A DNA stretch of 64,000 bases from Myxococcota bacterium (GTDB lineage Bacteria > Myxococcota_A > UBA796 > CAJQPC01), in the NCBI GenBank assembly GCA_023150845.1, contig JAKLKD010000002.1, forward strand, positions 25,530 to 89,529, in the 5' to 3' direction. Made by a program: the position numbers and the translations under genes. How positions within the stretch are numbered: position 1 is the first letter of the stretch; each line of letters begins with the position of its first letter. Shown one piece after another: positions 37,224-46,601 of the stretch. Under the pieces are notes generated by a model. That model ran no database searches. It had not been told where the DNA came from and was given only the letters and a program-made list of their open reading frames with translations.

Positions 37224-37616
37224 ATGGCTGCTACTCCCAAGAAGAAAGTCGTCAAGCGCGTAAAGAAGAACATCCCTTCTGGCGTGGTCCACATTCAGGC
37301 CACGTTCAACAACACCATCGTCACCATCACGGATCCCGCTGGGAACACCGTGGCCTGGTCGAGCGCTGGTGTGAAGGGCTTCAAAGGCTCCCGCAAGTCC
37401 ACCCCCTTCGCCGCTCAGCTTGTCGCTGAGGACGCCGCCCGCAAGGCGATGGAGCACGGCATGAAGGTGGCGGGCGTGTTCGTGAAGGGGCCCGGCGCTG
37501 GGCGTGAGTCCGCGCTGCGCGCCATCCAGAACGCGGGCCTCAAGGTGACGATGATCAAAGACGTCACCCCGATCCCGCACAACGGATGCCGCCCCCCCAA
37601 GCGTCGTCGCGTCTAA
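37224..37616 (+). CDS. rpsK: 30S ribosomal protein S11
   Basis: A 130-residue S11 with [38 protein letters not shown] and the C-terminal [16 protein letters not shown], where bacterial S11 can form an isoaspartate. The next gene should be rpsD, but the 136-base gap leads straight to rpoA. Confidence 0.97.
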   Translation: MAATPKKKVVKRVKKNIPSGVVHIQATFNNTIVTITDPAGNTVAWSSAGVKGFKGSRKSTPFAAQLVAEDAARKAMEHGMKVAGVFVKGPGAGRESALRAIQNAGLKVTMIKDVTPIPHNGCRPPKRRRV

Positions 37617-37638
37617 TCCATTCCGCTCATGCGCCGGG

Positions 37639-37660
37639 GGGCGGGAGCACTTTCCCGCCC
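37639..37660 (+). other. Hairpin at the position where rpsD is missing
   Basis: GGGCGGGA (37639-37646) pairs with TCCCGCCC (37653-37660) around a six-base loop. It lies in the 136-base rpsK-rpoA gap, with no T-tract after it. rpsD (S4) would normally occupy this position. The hairpin may modulate rpoA expression. Confidence 0.45.
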
Positions 37661-37752
37661 TGGCCTGACCAGCCCTCGCCGCGCCGAGTGTCCTCTGTTC
37701 GGGGTGAAGAGCCTCCTGCCTGGTTCAGCGGAGGCAGAAACCCCAGGAGAGA

Positions 37753-38769
<1,017 letters not shown>

Positions 38770-38830
38770 TTCGCCCTGAGCCCCGCCCTGGCGCTTAGCG
38801 TCAGGGGGGTGGCCGGGCAGGAGTCATCCC

Positions 38831-39322
38831 ATGCGTCACAAGAAGTCAGGCCGGATCCTCGGCCGTAAGAGCCCGCATCGCACGGCGATGTACCGCAACA
38901 TGGTCACCGCGCTCATGCGTTATGGCCAGATCCGCACCACGGACGCCAAGGCGCGTGAGCTGCGTCGGTTCGCCGACCGCCTCATCTCCTTGGGCAAGAA
39001 GGTCCCGCCCTCGGCGCTGCTCAACCTCACCGGCGCTGAGCTGGAGAAGGCCAAGGCCGCTCGGGTGCACGCGATCCGCGTCGCGCGGAAGTACTCCACG
39101 GACCTCGAGGTCCTGGAGCGCGTGTTCAACGAGTACGCCGAGCGTTACCAAGGCCGGAACGGCGGTTACACCCGCGTTCTCAAGCTCACCGTGCGCCCCG
39201 GCGACAACGCGCCGATGGCGCTCGTTGAGCTCGTCTCTTCGATCGATGAGATCGTGGAGGAGGGCGGCGGTGAGTCCGCTGCTCAGGACGCGGCCGCTCA
39301 GGAGCCCGCTGCGGCGGAGTGA
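38831..39322 (+). CDS. rplQ: 50S ribosomal protein L17 with acidic tail
   Basis: A 163-residue L17 with [17 protein letters not shown] and [20 protein letters not shown]. After the conserved core (about 135 residues), a 25-30 residue Glu/Ala-rich tail ([21 protein letters not shown] in part) follows. Such tails occur in some relatives. It closes the ribosomal cluster, and a strong terminator lies 54 bases later. Confidence 0.96.
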   Translation: MRHKKSGRILGRKSPHRTAMYRNMVTALMRYGQIRTTDAKARELRRFADRLISLGKKVPPSALLNLTGAELEKAKAARVHAIRVARKYSTDLEVLERVFNEYAERYQGRNGGYTRVLKLTVRPGDNAPMALVELVSSIDEIVEEGGGESAAQDAAAQEPAAAE

Positions 39323-39375
39323 GGGTCGATGGGCCGGCCGAGGGTGATCCTTCGGCCGCCTCGTCCAAGACAAGG

Positions 39376-39409
39376 CGCGGAGCTGGCGATACGCCGCTCC
39401 GCGTTTTTT
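39376..39409 (+). terminator. Rho-independent terminator after rplQ
   Basis: CGCGGAGC (39376-39383) pairs with GCTCCGCG (39396-39403), with an inner GGCG/CGCC pairing, directly followed by six Ts. It ends the ribosomal-rpoA transcription unit before the Fur-family gene. Confidence 0.88.
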
Positions 39410-39475
39410 GTTATGATCTGGAGCGGCGTTGGGCGACCTAGCGTCGGCACAGCCCCTTCGAGTGAGTCCTCCACC

Positions 39476-39994
39476 ATGTCTGATGAGTCTCTGGGCCATG
39501 GCGGCAGCTTGATGCGTGACGAGCGAGTGCGTCGCGCCCGCCGCGTGCTGTCGGAGTACATGAACACGGGCGGCAAACGAAACACCCGCCAGCGGGACGT
39601 GATCGTCGACGTGTTCTTTGAGGTGGGCTCGGAGCGCCATCTCTCGCTGCAGGAGCTCCAAGAGCAGGTGCAGCGTGTCGAGCCTGGCGTCGGCTTCGCG
39701 ACGGTTTACCGCACGATGAAGATGCTCACGGACGCCGGCGTGGCCCACGAGCGCCGCTTCGACGAGGGCACCACGCGCTACGAGCTCGCCGAGGTGGGTG
39801 AACACCACGACCACCTCATCTGCATCGACTGCGGCCACATCTTCGAGTTTGAGGACGACCTCATCGAGGCCCGGCAGCGAGAGGTCGCCACACGCTTCGG
39901 CCTGGAGATCACCACACACCGCCACGAGATCTACGCGACCTGCGCCCGCGGCAGCGCGTGTGAGCGGCGCCTGGACGCGGCGAAGAGCGCCTGA
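39476..39994 (+). CDS. Fur-family transcriptional regulator
   Basis: I choose ATG 39476 (MSDESLGHGGSLMR), giving 172 residues. The winged-helix domain contains TRQRDVIVDVFFEV and GVGFATVYRTMKMLTDAGVAH. The dimerisation domain has the family metal motif HHDHLICIDCGHIFEFED. A second Cys pair (CARGSAC) completes a structural zinc site. It could sense iron, zinc or peroxide; the sequence does not decide between Fur, Zur and PerR. The last codons (RRLDAAKSA then stop) are the source of the tandem repeat that follows. Confidence 0.88.
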   Translation: MSDESLGHGGSLMRDERVRRARRVLSEYMNTGGKRNTRQRDVIVDVFFEVGSERHLSLQELQEQVQRVEPGVGFATVYRTMKMLTDAGVAHERRFDEGTTRYELAEVGEHHDHLICIDCGHIFEFEDDLIEARQREVATRFGLEITTHRHEIYATCARGSACERRLDAAKSA

Positions 39995-40440
39995 GGCGGC
40001 GCTGGGCGGGCGGTGAGTTAGGGCGCGAGTCCGGCGGCCTGGTTGCTCGGCGCCTGGAGTGGCGGCTGGATGTGTCCAAGGGCGCCTGAGGCGGCGCTGG
40101 GCGGGCGGTGAGTTAGGCGCGAGCCCTGCGGCCTGGTTGCACGGCGCCTGGAGTGGCGCCTGGAGTGGCGCCTGGATGCGGCGCAGAGCGCCTGAGGCGG
40201 CGCAGGTCGGGCGGTGAGTGAGGGCGCGAGCCCTGCGGCTTGGTTGCCTGGCTCCTGGAGTGGCGCCTGGACGCGGCGCAGAGCGCCTGAGGCGGCGCAG
40301 GTCGGGCGGTGAGCTAGGGCGAGCCCTGCGGCTTGGTTGCTCGGCGCCTGGAGTGGCGCCTATACGTGTCCCAGGGCGCCTGAGGCGGCGCTGGTCGGGC
40401 GGTGAGCTAGGACGAGCCCGGCGGCCTGGTTGCTTGCCTG
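39964..40440. repeat. Five tandem units of about 93 bp derived from the fur-like 3' end
   Basis: Units start at about 39964, 40057, 40151, 40258 and 40351, with lengths of 93, 94, 107, 93 and 90 bp. Shared blocks include GCGCCTGAGGCGGCGC, TCGGGCGGTGAG and CGGCCTGGTTGC. Unit one contains the last codons and stop of the Fur-family gene. Later units keep the same reading (for example unit four, EWRLDAAQSA then stop). Unit three has an extra internal 12-13 bp duplication, GAGTGGCGCCTG. GGCGCC-TGGAGT-GGCGCC at several joints is a perfect 6-bp hairpin. No spacer-repeat pattern of CRISPR type is present. Confidence 0.9.
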
Positions 40441-40518
40441 AACGCGCCTCGCGCCTCGCGCCCTCGGTCGGGCCAGCGCCGACTGGGACGTGTGGGCGTC
40501 ATCGTGGAGCCCAAAACG

Positions 40519-40551
40519 AAAAGAGGACCACCCGAAGGATGGTCCTCTTTA
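40519..40551 (-). terminator. Terminator after tRNA-Leu (minus strand)
   Basis: Read on the minus strand, AAGAGGACCATCC pairs with a GG-T-GGTCCTCTT arm across a short TTCG loop. The tract TTTTCGTTTT follows. It ends the secG-tRNA-Leu transcript. Confidence 0.75.
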
Positions 40552-40556
40552 GAGGA

Positions 40557-40644
40557 TGGTGCGCGAGGAGGGACTCGAACCCTCACAGCCTCTCGGCCAC
40601 AAGCACCTCAAACTTGCGCGTCTACCAAGTTCCGCCACCCGCGC
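40557..40644 (-). tRNA. tRNA-Leu (anticodon GAG)
   Basis: A class II tRNA on the minus strand. Acceptor GCGCGGG pairs with CTCGCGC, the D-arm carries TGGTAGAC, and the anticodon loop TTGAGGT (anticodon GAG) sits on a CAAGT/GCTTG stem. It has a long variable arm and GGTTCGAGTCC in the T-arm. CCA is encoded. It lies 44 bases after secG, the same secG then tRNA-Leu(GAG) order known from E. coli (secG-leuU). Confidence 0.93.
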
Positions 40645-40688
40645 ACATTCAGGAAGCCCACCTCATTTAGCTTGGCGCCCCTACGCTG

Positions 40689-41195
40689 TCAAGGCGAGGG
40701 CGGCGCAGAAGATCCCGGGGCCGGGGCCGCCGGATCCGTCGGCGCTGCGGGCGCCGCGGGGGGCGTAGCGCCCTCGACGGGAGTGCCCTCGGCCGGAGGC
40801 GGCGTGGTCAGCTCAACCGGGGCGGCGTCGGTCGGGGCCGCGGGATCCGCGGCGGGCGCGGCGGGATCGGTCGCGGGGGCCGCGGGGCCGACGCCGAAGC
40901 CTTCGCCCTCAGCGTCGAGGTCGAGCTCAGGGGTCTCCTCGATCTCACCGCCGGTGCCGCGGTTCATGCGGTTGGTCGTCACGGCGAGGGTGATCGACGT
41001 GACCATGAACAGCACGGCGACGACCTGGGTGATGCGGCTCAGCGGAGCCGCGGCGCCGCGAGGGCCGAACATGCTGCTGCTCGCGCCTCCGCCGAAGGCC
41101 GAGGAGACGTCGCCGCCTTTGCCAGGCTGCAGGAGGATGACCACCACCAAGATGAGGCAGAGGATCACATGAAGGACGGTGATGAACAGGAGCAT
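40689..41195 (-). CDS. secG: Preprotein translocase subunit SecG with Pro/Ala tail
   Basis: The first about 75 residues are SecG: two membrane helices separated by LLQPGKGGDVSSAFGGGASSSMFGPRG, the family signature. The remaining about 90 residues form a low-complexity acidic then Pro/Ala-rich tail (DPAAPAADPAAPTDAAP), which is not needed for the translocon function of the family. SecG assists SecYEG-SecA translocation. Downstream of tpiA in the gap-pgk-tpiA operon. Confidence 0.92.
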   Translation of the reverse strand: MLLFITVLHVILCLILVVVILLQPGKGGDVSSAFGGGASSSMFGPRGAAAPLSRITQVVAVLFMVTSITLAVTTNRMNRGTGGEIEETPELDLDAEGEGFGVGPAAPATDPAAPAADPAAPTDAAPVELTTPPPAEGTPVEGATPPAAPAAPTDPAAPAPGSSAPPSP

Positions 41196-41243
41196 GGGGT
41201 CATCCGAAGGGCAGGCGCAACTTGCTCACCTGCCTGGGGGCTG

Positions 41244-42026
41244 TCAAGACCGGGAGGCGCGACGAGCCGCGAGGCCCGCCTCGATGATGCCCAAGAAGTC
41301 AGCGGCCTTGAGCGACGCGCCGCCGACCAGGGCGCCGTCTACGTCGGGCTGGGTCAACAGGGCGCCTGCGTTGGAGGCCTTCACGCTGCCGCCGTACTGG
41401 ATGCGGAGCTGATCGGCCACGAAGGCCGGGAAGTGGCCACGGAGCCAGCCGCGGATGTAGGCGTGGGCCTCTTGCGCCTGCTCCGGCGTGGCGTTGTGGC
41501 CCGTGCCGATGGCCCAGACGGGCTCATACGCGAGGGTCACCGCCGCGGCCTGATCCGCGGCGAGGCCGCCCATCGCCACGCTGAGCTGCTGATCGAGGAC
41601 GGCCTCGAGCTGCCCCGCCTGGCGCTGGCTCAAGGTCTCGCCGACGCAGAGGATCGGGAGCAGGCCCGCACGAAACGCCGCCTTCACCTTCTTGGCGACG
41701 AGGGCGTCGTCGTCTCCGAAGAGCTGGCGGCGCTCGGAGTGGCCGACGATGACGTAGGTGCAGCCCGCCTCGCGGAGGTGCTCGCCGGGCACGGCGCCGG
41801 TGAAGGCCCCGGACGCCTCGGCGTGGAGATCCTGCCCCGCGACGTGCAGACCGGAGTGCTTGAGCTTCGCCACCACCGCGGGGATCGAGACCGCGACGGG
41901 CGCGACGGCCACGTCCAGCGCGGTGTTGGAGGCCAAGGCGGCCTTGAGCTCCAGCGCCAGCCCGGCGGCCTGGGCCGGGCCGAGGTTCATCTTCCAGTTC
42001 CCCGCGATGAAGAGGCGCCGCGCCAT
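41244..42026 (-). CDS. tpiA: Triosephosphate isomerase
   Basis: A 260-residue TIM-barrel enzyme interconverting dihydroxyacetone phosphate and glyceraldehyde 3-phosphate. GNWKMN is near residue 10, the catalytic histidine is in VIVGHSERR, and the catalytic glutamate with flexible loop is in AYEPVWAIGTG. All are intact. The ATG overlaps the pgk stop by one base (TGATG), so it is cotranslated in gap-pgk-tpiA-secG. Confidence 0.97.
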   Translation of the reverse strand: MARRLFIAGNWKMNLGPAQAAGLALELKAALASNTALDVAVAPVAVSIPAVVAKLKHSGLHVAGQDLHAEASGAFTGAVPGEHLREAGCTYVIVGHSERRQLFGDDDALVAKKVKAAFRAGLLPILCVGETLSQRQAGQLEAVLDQQLSVAMGGLAADQAAAVTLAYEPVWAIGTGHNATPEQAQEAHAYIRGWLRGHFPAFVADQLRIQYGGSVKASNAGALLTQPDVDGALVGGASLKAADFLGIIEAGLAARRASRS

Positions 42027-43219
42027 CAGGTGCTCCGCAGCTTGAGGGCCTTGAGGCCGGGGAGGTCTTTGCCCTCGATGAACTCCAAGGAGGCGCCGCC
42101 GCCCGTGGACAGGTGGGAGACCTTGTCCTGGAGGCCAAACTTGCGGATCGCCGCCGCGGAGTCACCGCCGCCGACGACGGTGTAGGCGTCCGCCGCGGCC
42201 ACGGCCTCGGCGATGCCTTTGGTGCCGTCGCTGAACGCCGCCACCTCAAACAGCCCCATCGGGCCGTTCCAGAACACCGTCGAGGAGTTGTTGATGACGT
42301 CGCGGAACAGGGCCACGCTCTCCGGGCCGATGTCGAAGCCCTTCTGACCGGCCTCGATGCGGTGGGAGACGTGGCGATCCGCCGAGTCCGGCGCGCTGGC
42401 GACGACGTGGTCCGTCGGCAAGAACACCTTGAGGCTGCGCTCGGCGCAGCGCTCCAAGAGGCGCGCGGCGAGCTTCACCCGGTCCTCCTCGACCAAGGAG
42501 TCGCCGACGGGCACACCCTGGGCCTTGAGGAAGGTGTAGGCCATGGCGCCGCCGATGATCAAGGAGTCGACGCGGTGGAGCAGCGACTCCAGCACGCCGA
42601 TCTTGTCGCTGACCTTGGCGCCGCCGAGGATGCCCACGAAGGGGCGCTTGGGGCCCTTGAGCAGGGTGCGCAGGGCCTCGACCTCGTGGAGGATCAGCGG
42701 GCCAGCGGCGAACTCGGAGAAGTGATCGAGCACGCCGACGACGGAGGCGTGGGCGCGGTGCACGGCGCCGAAGGCGTCGTTGACGTACACGTCGCCGAGC
42801 CGCGCGAGCTTCGCCGAGAAGTCGGCGTCGTTCGCCGTCTCGCCGGGGTGGAAGCGCAGGTTCTCGATGACCATGACGCCGCCCTTGGGCACGTCCCGGC
42901 TCAAGAACTCGACGTCATCGCCCACGATGTCGTGGGAGAAGATGACCTCGTCCTCCAGGAGCTCGCTCAGGCGGAAGGCGACGGGGTCGAGGCTGAGGTT
43001 CGGCACCCGCTGGCCCTTGGGGCGGCCGAGGTGGCTGCAGATGATGACCTTGGCCCCGCGCTGGCGCAGGCCGCGGATCGTCGGCAGCGCCGCCTCGATG
43101 CGGTTGTCGTCGGTGATGACGCCCTGGTTGAGCGGCACGTTGAGGTCGAGGCGCAAGAGCACCCGACGACCCTCGACGTTCAGCTCCTCCAGCGGGCGAG
43201 CGACGTTGGCGAGGGTCAT
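42026..43219 (-). CDS. pgk: Phosphoglycerate kinase
   Basis: I choose ATG 43219 (MTLANVARPLEELN), overlapping the gap stop as ATGA, over the longer track start. The 397-residue kinase has RVLLRLDLNVPL, the substrate region ICSHLGRPKG, GPFVGILGGAKVSDKI-type text (FVGILGGAKVSDKIG) and the C-terminal nucleotide region VVGGGDSAAAI. It makes ATP from 1,3-bisphosphoglycerate in glycolysis. Confidence 0.97.
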   Translation of the reverse strand: MTLANVARPLEELNVEGRRVLLRLDLNVPLNQGVITDDNRIEAALPTIRGLRQRGAKVIICSHLGRPKGQRVPNLSLDPVAFRLSELLEDEVIFSHDIVGDDVEFLSRDVPKGGVMVIENLRFHPGETANDADFSAKLARLGDVYVNDAFGAVHRAHASVVGVLDHFSEFAAGPLILHEVEALRTLLKGPKRPFVGILGGAKVSDKIGVLESLLHRVDSLIIGGAMAYTFLKAQGVPVGDSLVEEDRVKLAARLLERCAERSLKVFLPTDHVVASAPDSADRHVSHRIEAGQKGFDIGPESVALFRDVINNSSTVFWNGPMGLFEVAAFSDGTKGIAEAVAAADAYTVVGGGDSAAAIRKFGLQDKVSHLSTGGGASLEFIEGKDLPGLKALKLRST

Positions 43220-44226
43220 TTGCCACCCGGGAAGAGGCGCAGCGCCAGGTCGAGCATGCGGCAGGAGAAGCCCCACTCGTTGTCGTACCAGGCGATGACC
43301 TTGGCCATGCGGGTGCCCATCATCATCGTGAGCTCAAGGTCCACGATGGAGGAGTGGGAGTTGCCGATGAGGTCGCTGGAGACGAGCGGCGCGTTGGAGG
43401 CCTCGAGGATGCCCTTGAGGGGGCCCGCGGCGGCCTCGCTGATCGCGGCGTTGATCTGCTCGGCGGTGGTGTCCTGGGCGAGCTCGACGACGAGGTCCAC
43501 CAAAGAGACGTTCGGCGTCGGCACCCGCACGGAGAAGCCGCTGAGCTTGCCCTTGAGCTCGGGGAGGACGAGGCCCACGGCCTGGGCCGCGCCCGTCGAG
43601 GTGGGGACCATGTTCAGCGCCGCGGCCCGGGCCCGGCGGAAGTCCTTCTTGTGGGGCGAGTCGAGGAGGTTCTGGTCCATCGTGTAGGAGTGGACCGTCG
43701 TCATGAGGCCCTGCACGATGCCGAAGCGCTCGTGGAGCACCTTGGCGACGGGGGCGAGGCAGTTCGTGGTGCACGAGGCGTTGGAGACGACGACGGCCGC
43801 GCCGAGGTCGAGCTGGGCGTCGTTCACGCCGACGACGATCGTGGCGTCCACACCCTTCGCCGGGGCGCTGATGATCACCTTCTTGGCGCCCGCGGCGAGG
43901 TGGGGCAGCGCGCCCTCCTTGGTGACGAAGCGGCCGGTGCACTCCAGCACGACGTCGACCTGCTTCTCACCCCAAGGGATCTTCGCCGGGTCGGCGGAGG
44001 CGCTCGTCGAGACAAAACGCTCGCCGATCTTGAGGCCGCCATCGACGGCCGCGCAGTCCTCAGCGAACCGGCCATGCACGGAGTCGTTCTTGAGCAAGAA
44101 CGCGAGCATGTCGTCGTTGGTGAGGTCGTTGATGTGCACGAACTCGATGTTGGGGTTGTTCCAACCGGCGCGGAGCACGTTGCGACCGATGCGGCCGAAG
44201 CCGTTGATGCCGATCCGAAGAGCCAT
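43216..44226 (-). CDS. gap: Glyceraldehyde-3-phosphate dehydrogenase
   Basis: A 336-residue enzyme with the NAD fold GINGFGRIGRNVLRA, the catalytic cysteine in SNASCTTNCLAP, HSYTMDQ with the catalytic histidine, and the C-terminal AWYDNEWGFS. Length and residues are those of the glycolytic enzyme. It starts the gap-pgk-tpiA-secG run with GGAG upstream. A small lipoprotein gene lies 57 bases before it on the same strand. Confidence 0.97.
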   Translation of the reverse strand: MALRIGINGFGRIGRNVLRAGWNNPNIEFVHINDLTNDDMLAFLLKNDSVHGRFAEDCAAVDGGLKIGERFVSTSASADPAKIPWGEKQVDVVLECTGRFVTKEGALPHLAAGAKKVIISAPAKGVDATIVVGVNDAQLDLGAAVVVSNASCTTNCLAPVAKVLHERFGIVQGLMTTVHSYTMDQNLLDSPHKKDFRRARAAALNMVPTSTGAAQAVGLVLPELKGKLSGFSVRVPTPNVSLVDLVVELAQDTTAEQINAAISEAAAGPLKGILEASNAPLVSSDLIGNSHSSIVDLELTMMMGTRMAKVIAWYDNEWGFSCRMLDLALRLFPGGK

Positions 44227-44283
44227 GTCATCTCCGAGAGCGAGAGGGGAGAAGTCAGGTAGAGGAGGGGAGCTGCGGGAGGT

Positions 44284-44742
44284 CTAGCGGAACTCGACCT
44301 TGAACGAGCCGTCCTTGAGCAAGGTCATCCGCACGCGCTGCACGGTGCCGACCTCGCGCCCGGCGCAGTTGGTCTTGTTGATGGTCCAGGTCATCGAGGC
44401 GGTGTCCTCGTCCTCCGCCGGGTCCATCGTCCAGTCGCCGGTCTCGACGCACTCCATCTTCTCGTCGGCCGCGGTGACCGAGCCCGTGGCGGTCCAGGTG
44501 CCGTCGGTGGAGAAGGTGAGGCGGTCGTAGATGAGGGACGCGCCGCCGCCGTCGATGGGGCGGAAGTTGGTGATCTCGAGCTTGAAGAGCTTCTCACCGA
44601 ACTTCTGGGAGGCAGAGTCACCGGGGACCTTGTCGCTCTTGGTGGGGGCGGCCTCCGCGGGGGCGGCGGTCGAGGTGGGCTCCTTCTCCCCGCAGGCGAC
44701 GAGGGCGAAGGCGAGCACGAGAGGCAGGGTACGGCTGAGCAT
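44284..44742 (-). CDS. Small lipoprotein of unknown function
   Basis: A 152-residue product with a clear lipoprotein signal (LPLVLAFALVACGEKE) and an Ala/Pro/Thr-rich linker. The C-terminal domain of about 100 residues is probably beta-rich (FSTDGTWTATGSVTAADEKMECV, in part; GDWTMDPAEDEDTASMTW) with two cysteines that could pair. It resembles lipocalin-like stress lipoproteins in style, but I do not recognise a family. It lies 57 bases upstream of gap in the same direction. Confidence 0.65.
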   Translation of the reverse strand: MLSRTLPLVLAFALVACGEKEPTSTAAPAEAAPTKSDKVPGDSASQKFGEKLFKLEITNFRPIDGGGASLIYDRLTFSTDGTWTATGSVTAADEKMECVETGDWTMDPAEDEDTASMTWTINKTNCAGREVGTVQRVRMTLLKDGSFKVEFR

Positions 44743-44909
44743 TGGACGATCCTCCGAGGGTGGACAGCTCTATCCCGGGGCGGCGCCCGCGGCACTTCCT
44801 AGGCGCGTGGCTTGAGACCTCGGGCGCATGTGACCCGAGTTCGCGCGAACCAGCACACGCGCGGCTTTCTTCGCTCGGTCCGGCGCGCTACCCTTAACGT
44901 CTCGCCCCG

Positions 44910-46601
44910 GTGTCCTCCCGGAGTCCTCCTTTGGGTACGCCCTCCCCTCGCGCGATGACCCCGGCCCTCGTCTACCTGGGCGTCGCGATCCTCTCGACCT
45001 GGCCCACCGCGGCCCGTCTCGGCGACGCGGTGCCCGGCGGCGCGCGCACCGACGTCTGGGACTCGTTGTGGTCCTTGTGGTTCGTGCAGCGGGCCCTGGG
45101 CCGGGGTGAGCTGCCCTGGCGTGTGGACCTCTTGGGCTGGCCCGACGGCGGCGTGCTCTTCGTCGCGGATCCCGTAAACGCGCTCATCGCCGCGCCGCTC
45201 ATCGCCGCGTTCGGGCTCAGCGTCGGCTACTCCGCGCTGATCCTCGGGCACGGCGTCTTCGCGGGCCTCGCCGCCCACGCCTTGGGGCGGCGGATCTTCG
45301 GCGCGGAGGCCGCGGCGTATGTGACCGGGGTCGCCTGGGCCTTGGCGCCGGTGCAGCGCGCCGCCGTCGAGAACGGGGCGTCGGAGGCCATCGCTGGGGG
45401 CTGGCTGCCCCTGGCCGCGCTCACGGCGCTCGTCGCGGCGGAGGAGGGCGGCGCGCGTCGGGTGGGCCTCGCGGGGCTCGCCTTGTTCTTCGCCGCGGCG
45501 GCGAGCTGGTACTCGGGCCTCGCGGCCTGGATGGTCTGGGCGGGGCTCCTGCTCTTGGGGCGGCCGGGCGTGTCTTGGCGGACGACGGCGGGGCGCCTCG
45601 TCGGGGTGGCGGCGGTGGCGGCGGCGCTTACGGCGCCTCTGGCCTACGTCACGCGCCTCGGGGTGAGCCACAAGGACAACCTCGTCGGCATCAAGGACGT
45701 GCGGGAGCTGCTCACCGTGCGGCGCACCGTCGGCCCGGCGGATCCGCGGGGCTGGTTCATCCCTGGCGACTTCCGCTCGCCGGACTTCCGCGAGCTGAGC
45801 CGCTACGCCGAGGGCTTCATCCACTGCCATTATCTGGGCTGGAGCCTGCTCATCGCCTCGGCGATCGGGCTCCACGAGGCCCGGCGGCGGGGGGAGCGTG
45901 GGCTCGGCCTCTGGGCCCTCGTCGGCCTGGGCGGCGCGATCTTGGCGATGGGCCCCGTGGTCGTGATGGACGGGCAGCCCTGGATCCTCGATCGGCGGCT
46001 CGCTGTGCCGCTGCCGTACTTCTTGTTGGAGGGCGCCCCGGGCTTCTCTGGGCTCTCGCTGCTCTACCGCCTGGGAATGCTCCCGGCCTTGGCCTTGGCG
46101 GTGCTCGCGGGCGCCGCCGTCGTGGGCCGCCCCCGCCTCGCGCCGGGCCTCGCCGCCCTCGTCGCCGTGGAGCTGCTCTGGCTCTCGCCGATGCGGGGCC
46201 TGCCGACGATGACCTCCACCGCCGTCGAGGCGCCGGTGCATTGGCTCGCCGAGGCCCCGGACGGCGCGGTGATGAACTTCCCCGTCGTCGGCGGGCGGGG
46301 CTACCTCTTTGAGCAGACCGTGCACGGCAAGCCCGTGGCCGCGAGCCTCAACTTCCCGAACAACGAGGCGTCGCGCCGGGTGTGGTCGGCGGCGATCAAG
46401 GCCGCGGCGGAGCAGCAGACGCCGGAGCAGGTGCGCCGACGGGTGGCCGAGGCCGCCCGGCGTCAGAAGATCCGTTACCTCGTCGTGCACAAGGACGCCG
46501 ACGCCCGGCCTGACATGCACGACGACGCCGTGCGCGCCATCTCGGAGTCCTTCCCCGCGGCAGCGGAGGGCCCCACGGTCCAGGTCTACGCTTTATGGTG
46601 A
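44910..46601 (+). CDS. Polytopic membrane protein, GT-C glycosyltransferase-like
   Basis: Up to 563 residues. GTG 44910, TTG 44931 and ATG 44955 (MTPALVYLGV) are all possible starts, and the last gives the best N-terminal membrane helix. About ten to twelve hydrophobic segments are visible. An early lumenal loop contains TDVWDSLWSLWFVQRAL, resembling the acidic first loop of GT-C enzymes that use polyprenyl-linked sugars. The C-terminal 130 residues are soluble, with PDGAVMNFPVVGGRGYLFEQTVHG and QKIRYLVVHKD, a layout common in YfhO/DUF-type membrane transferases. The next two genes also suggest glycan or envelope chemistry. Donor and acceptor are unknown. Confidence 0.65.
   Translation: MSSRSPPLGTPSPRAMTPALVYLGVAILSTWPTAARLGDAVPGGARTDVWDSLWSLWFVQRALGRGELPWRVDLLGWPDGGVLFVADPVNALIAAPLIAAFGLSVGYSALILGHGVFAGLAAHALGRRIFGAEAAAYVTGVAWALAPVQRAAVENGASEAIAGGWLPLAALTALVAAEEGGARRVGLAGLALFFAAAASWYSGLAAWMVWAGLLLLGRPGVSWRTTAGRLVGVAAVAAALTAPLAYVTRLGVSHKDNLVGIKDVRELLTVRRTVGPADPRGWFIPGDFRSPDFRELSRYAEGFIHCHYLGWSLLIASAIGLHEARRRGERGLGLWALVGLGGAILAMGPVVVMDGQPWILDRRLAVPLPYFLLEGAPGFSGLSLLYRLGMLPALALAVLAGAAVVGRPRLAPGLAALVAVELLWLSPMRGLPTMTSTAVEAPVHWLAEAPDGAVMNFPVVGGRGYLFEQTVHGKPVAASLNFPNNEASRRVWSAAIKAAAEQQTPEQVRRRVAEAARRQKIRYLVVHKDADARPDMHDDAVRAISESFPAAAEGPTVQVYALW

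Noticed and set aside
39964-40440. CRISPR array
   Set aside because: Units are contiguous and nearly 93 bp with no short direct repeat separated by unique spacers; they derive from the neighbouring gene end.
40218-40670. 150-residue ORF in the track
   Set aside because: It runs through the tandem repeat and then across the tRNA-Leu gene; the product is Arg/Gly/Ala-rich without similarity to anything.
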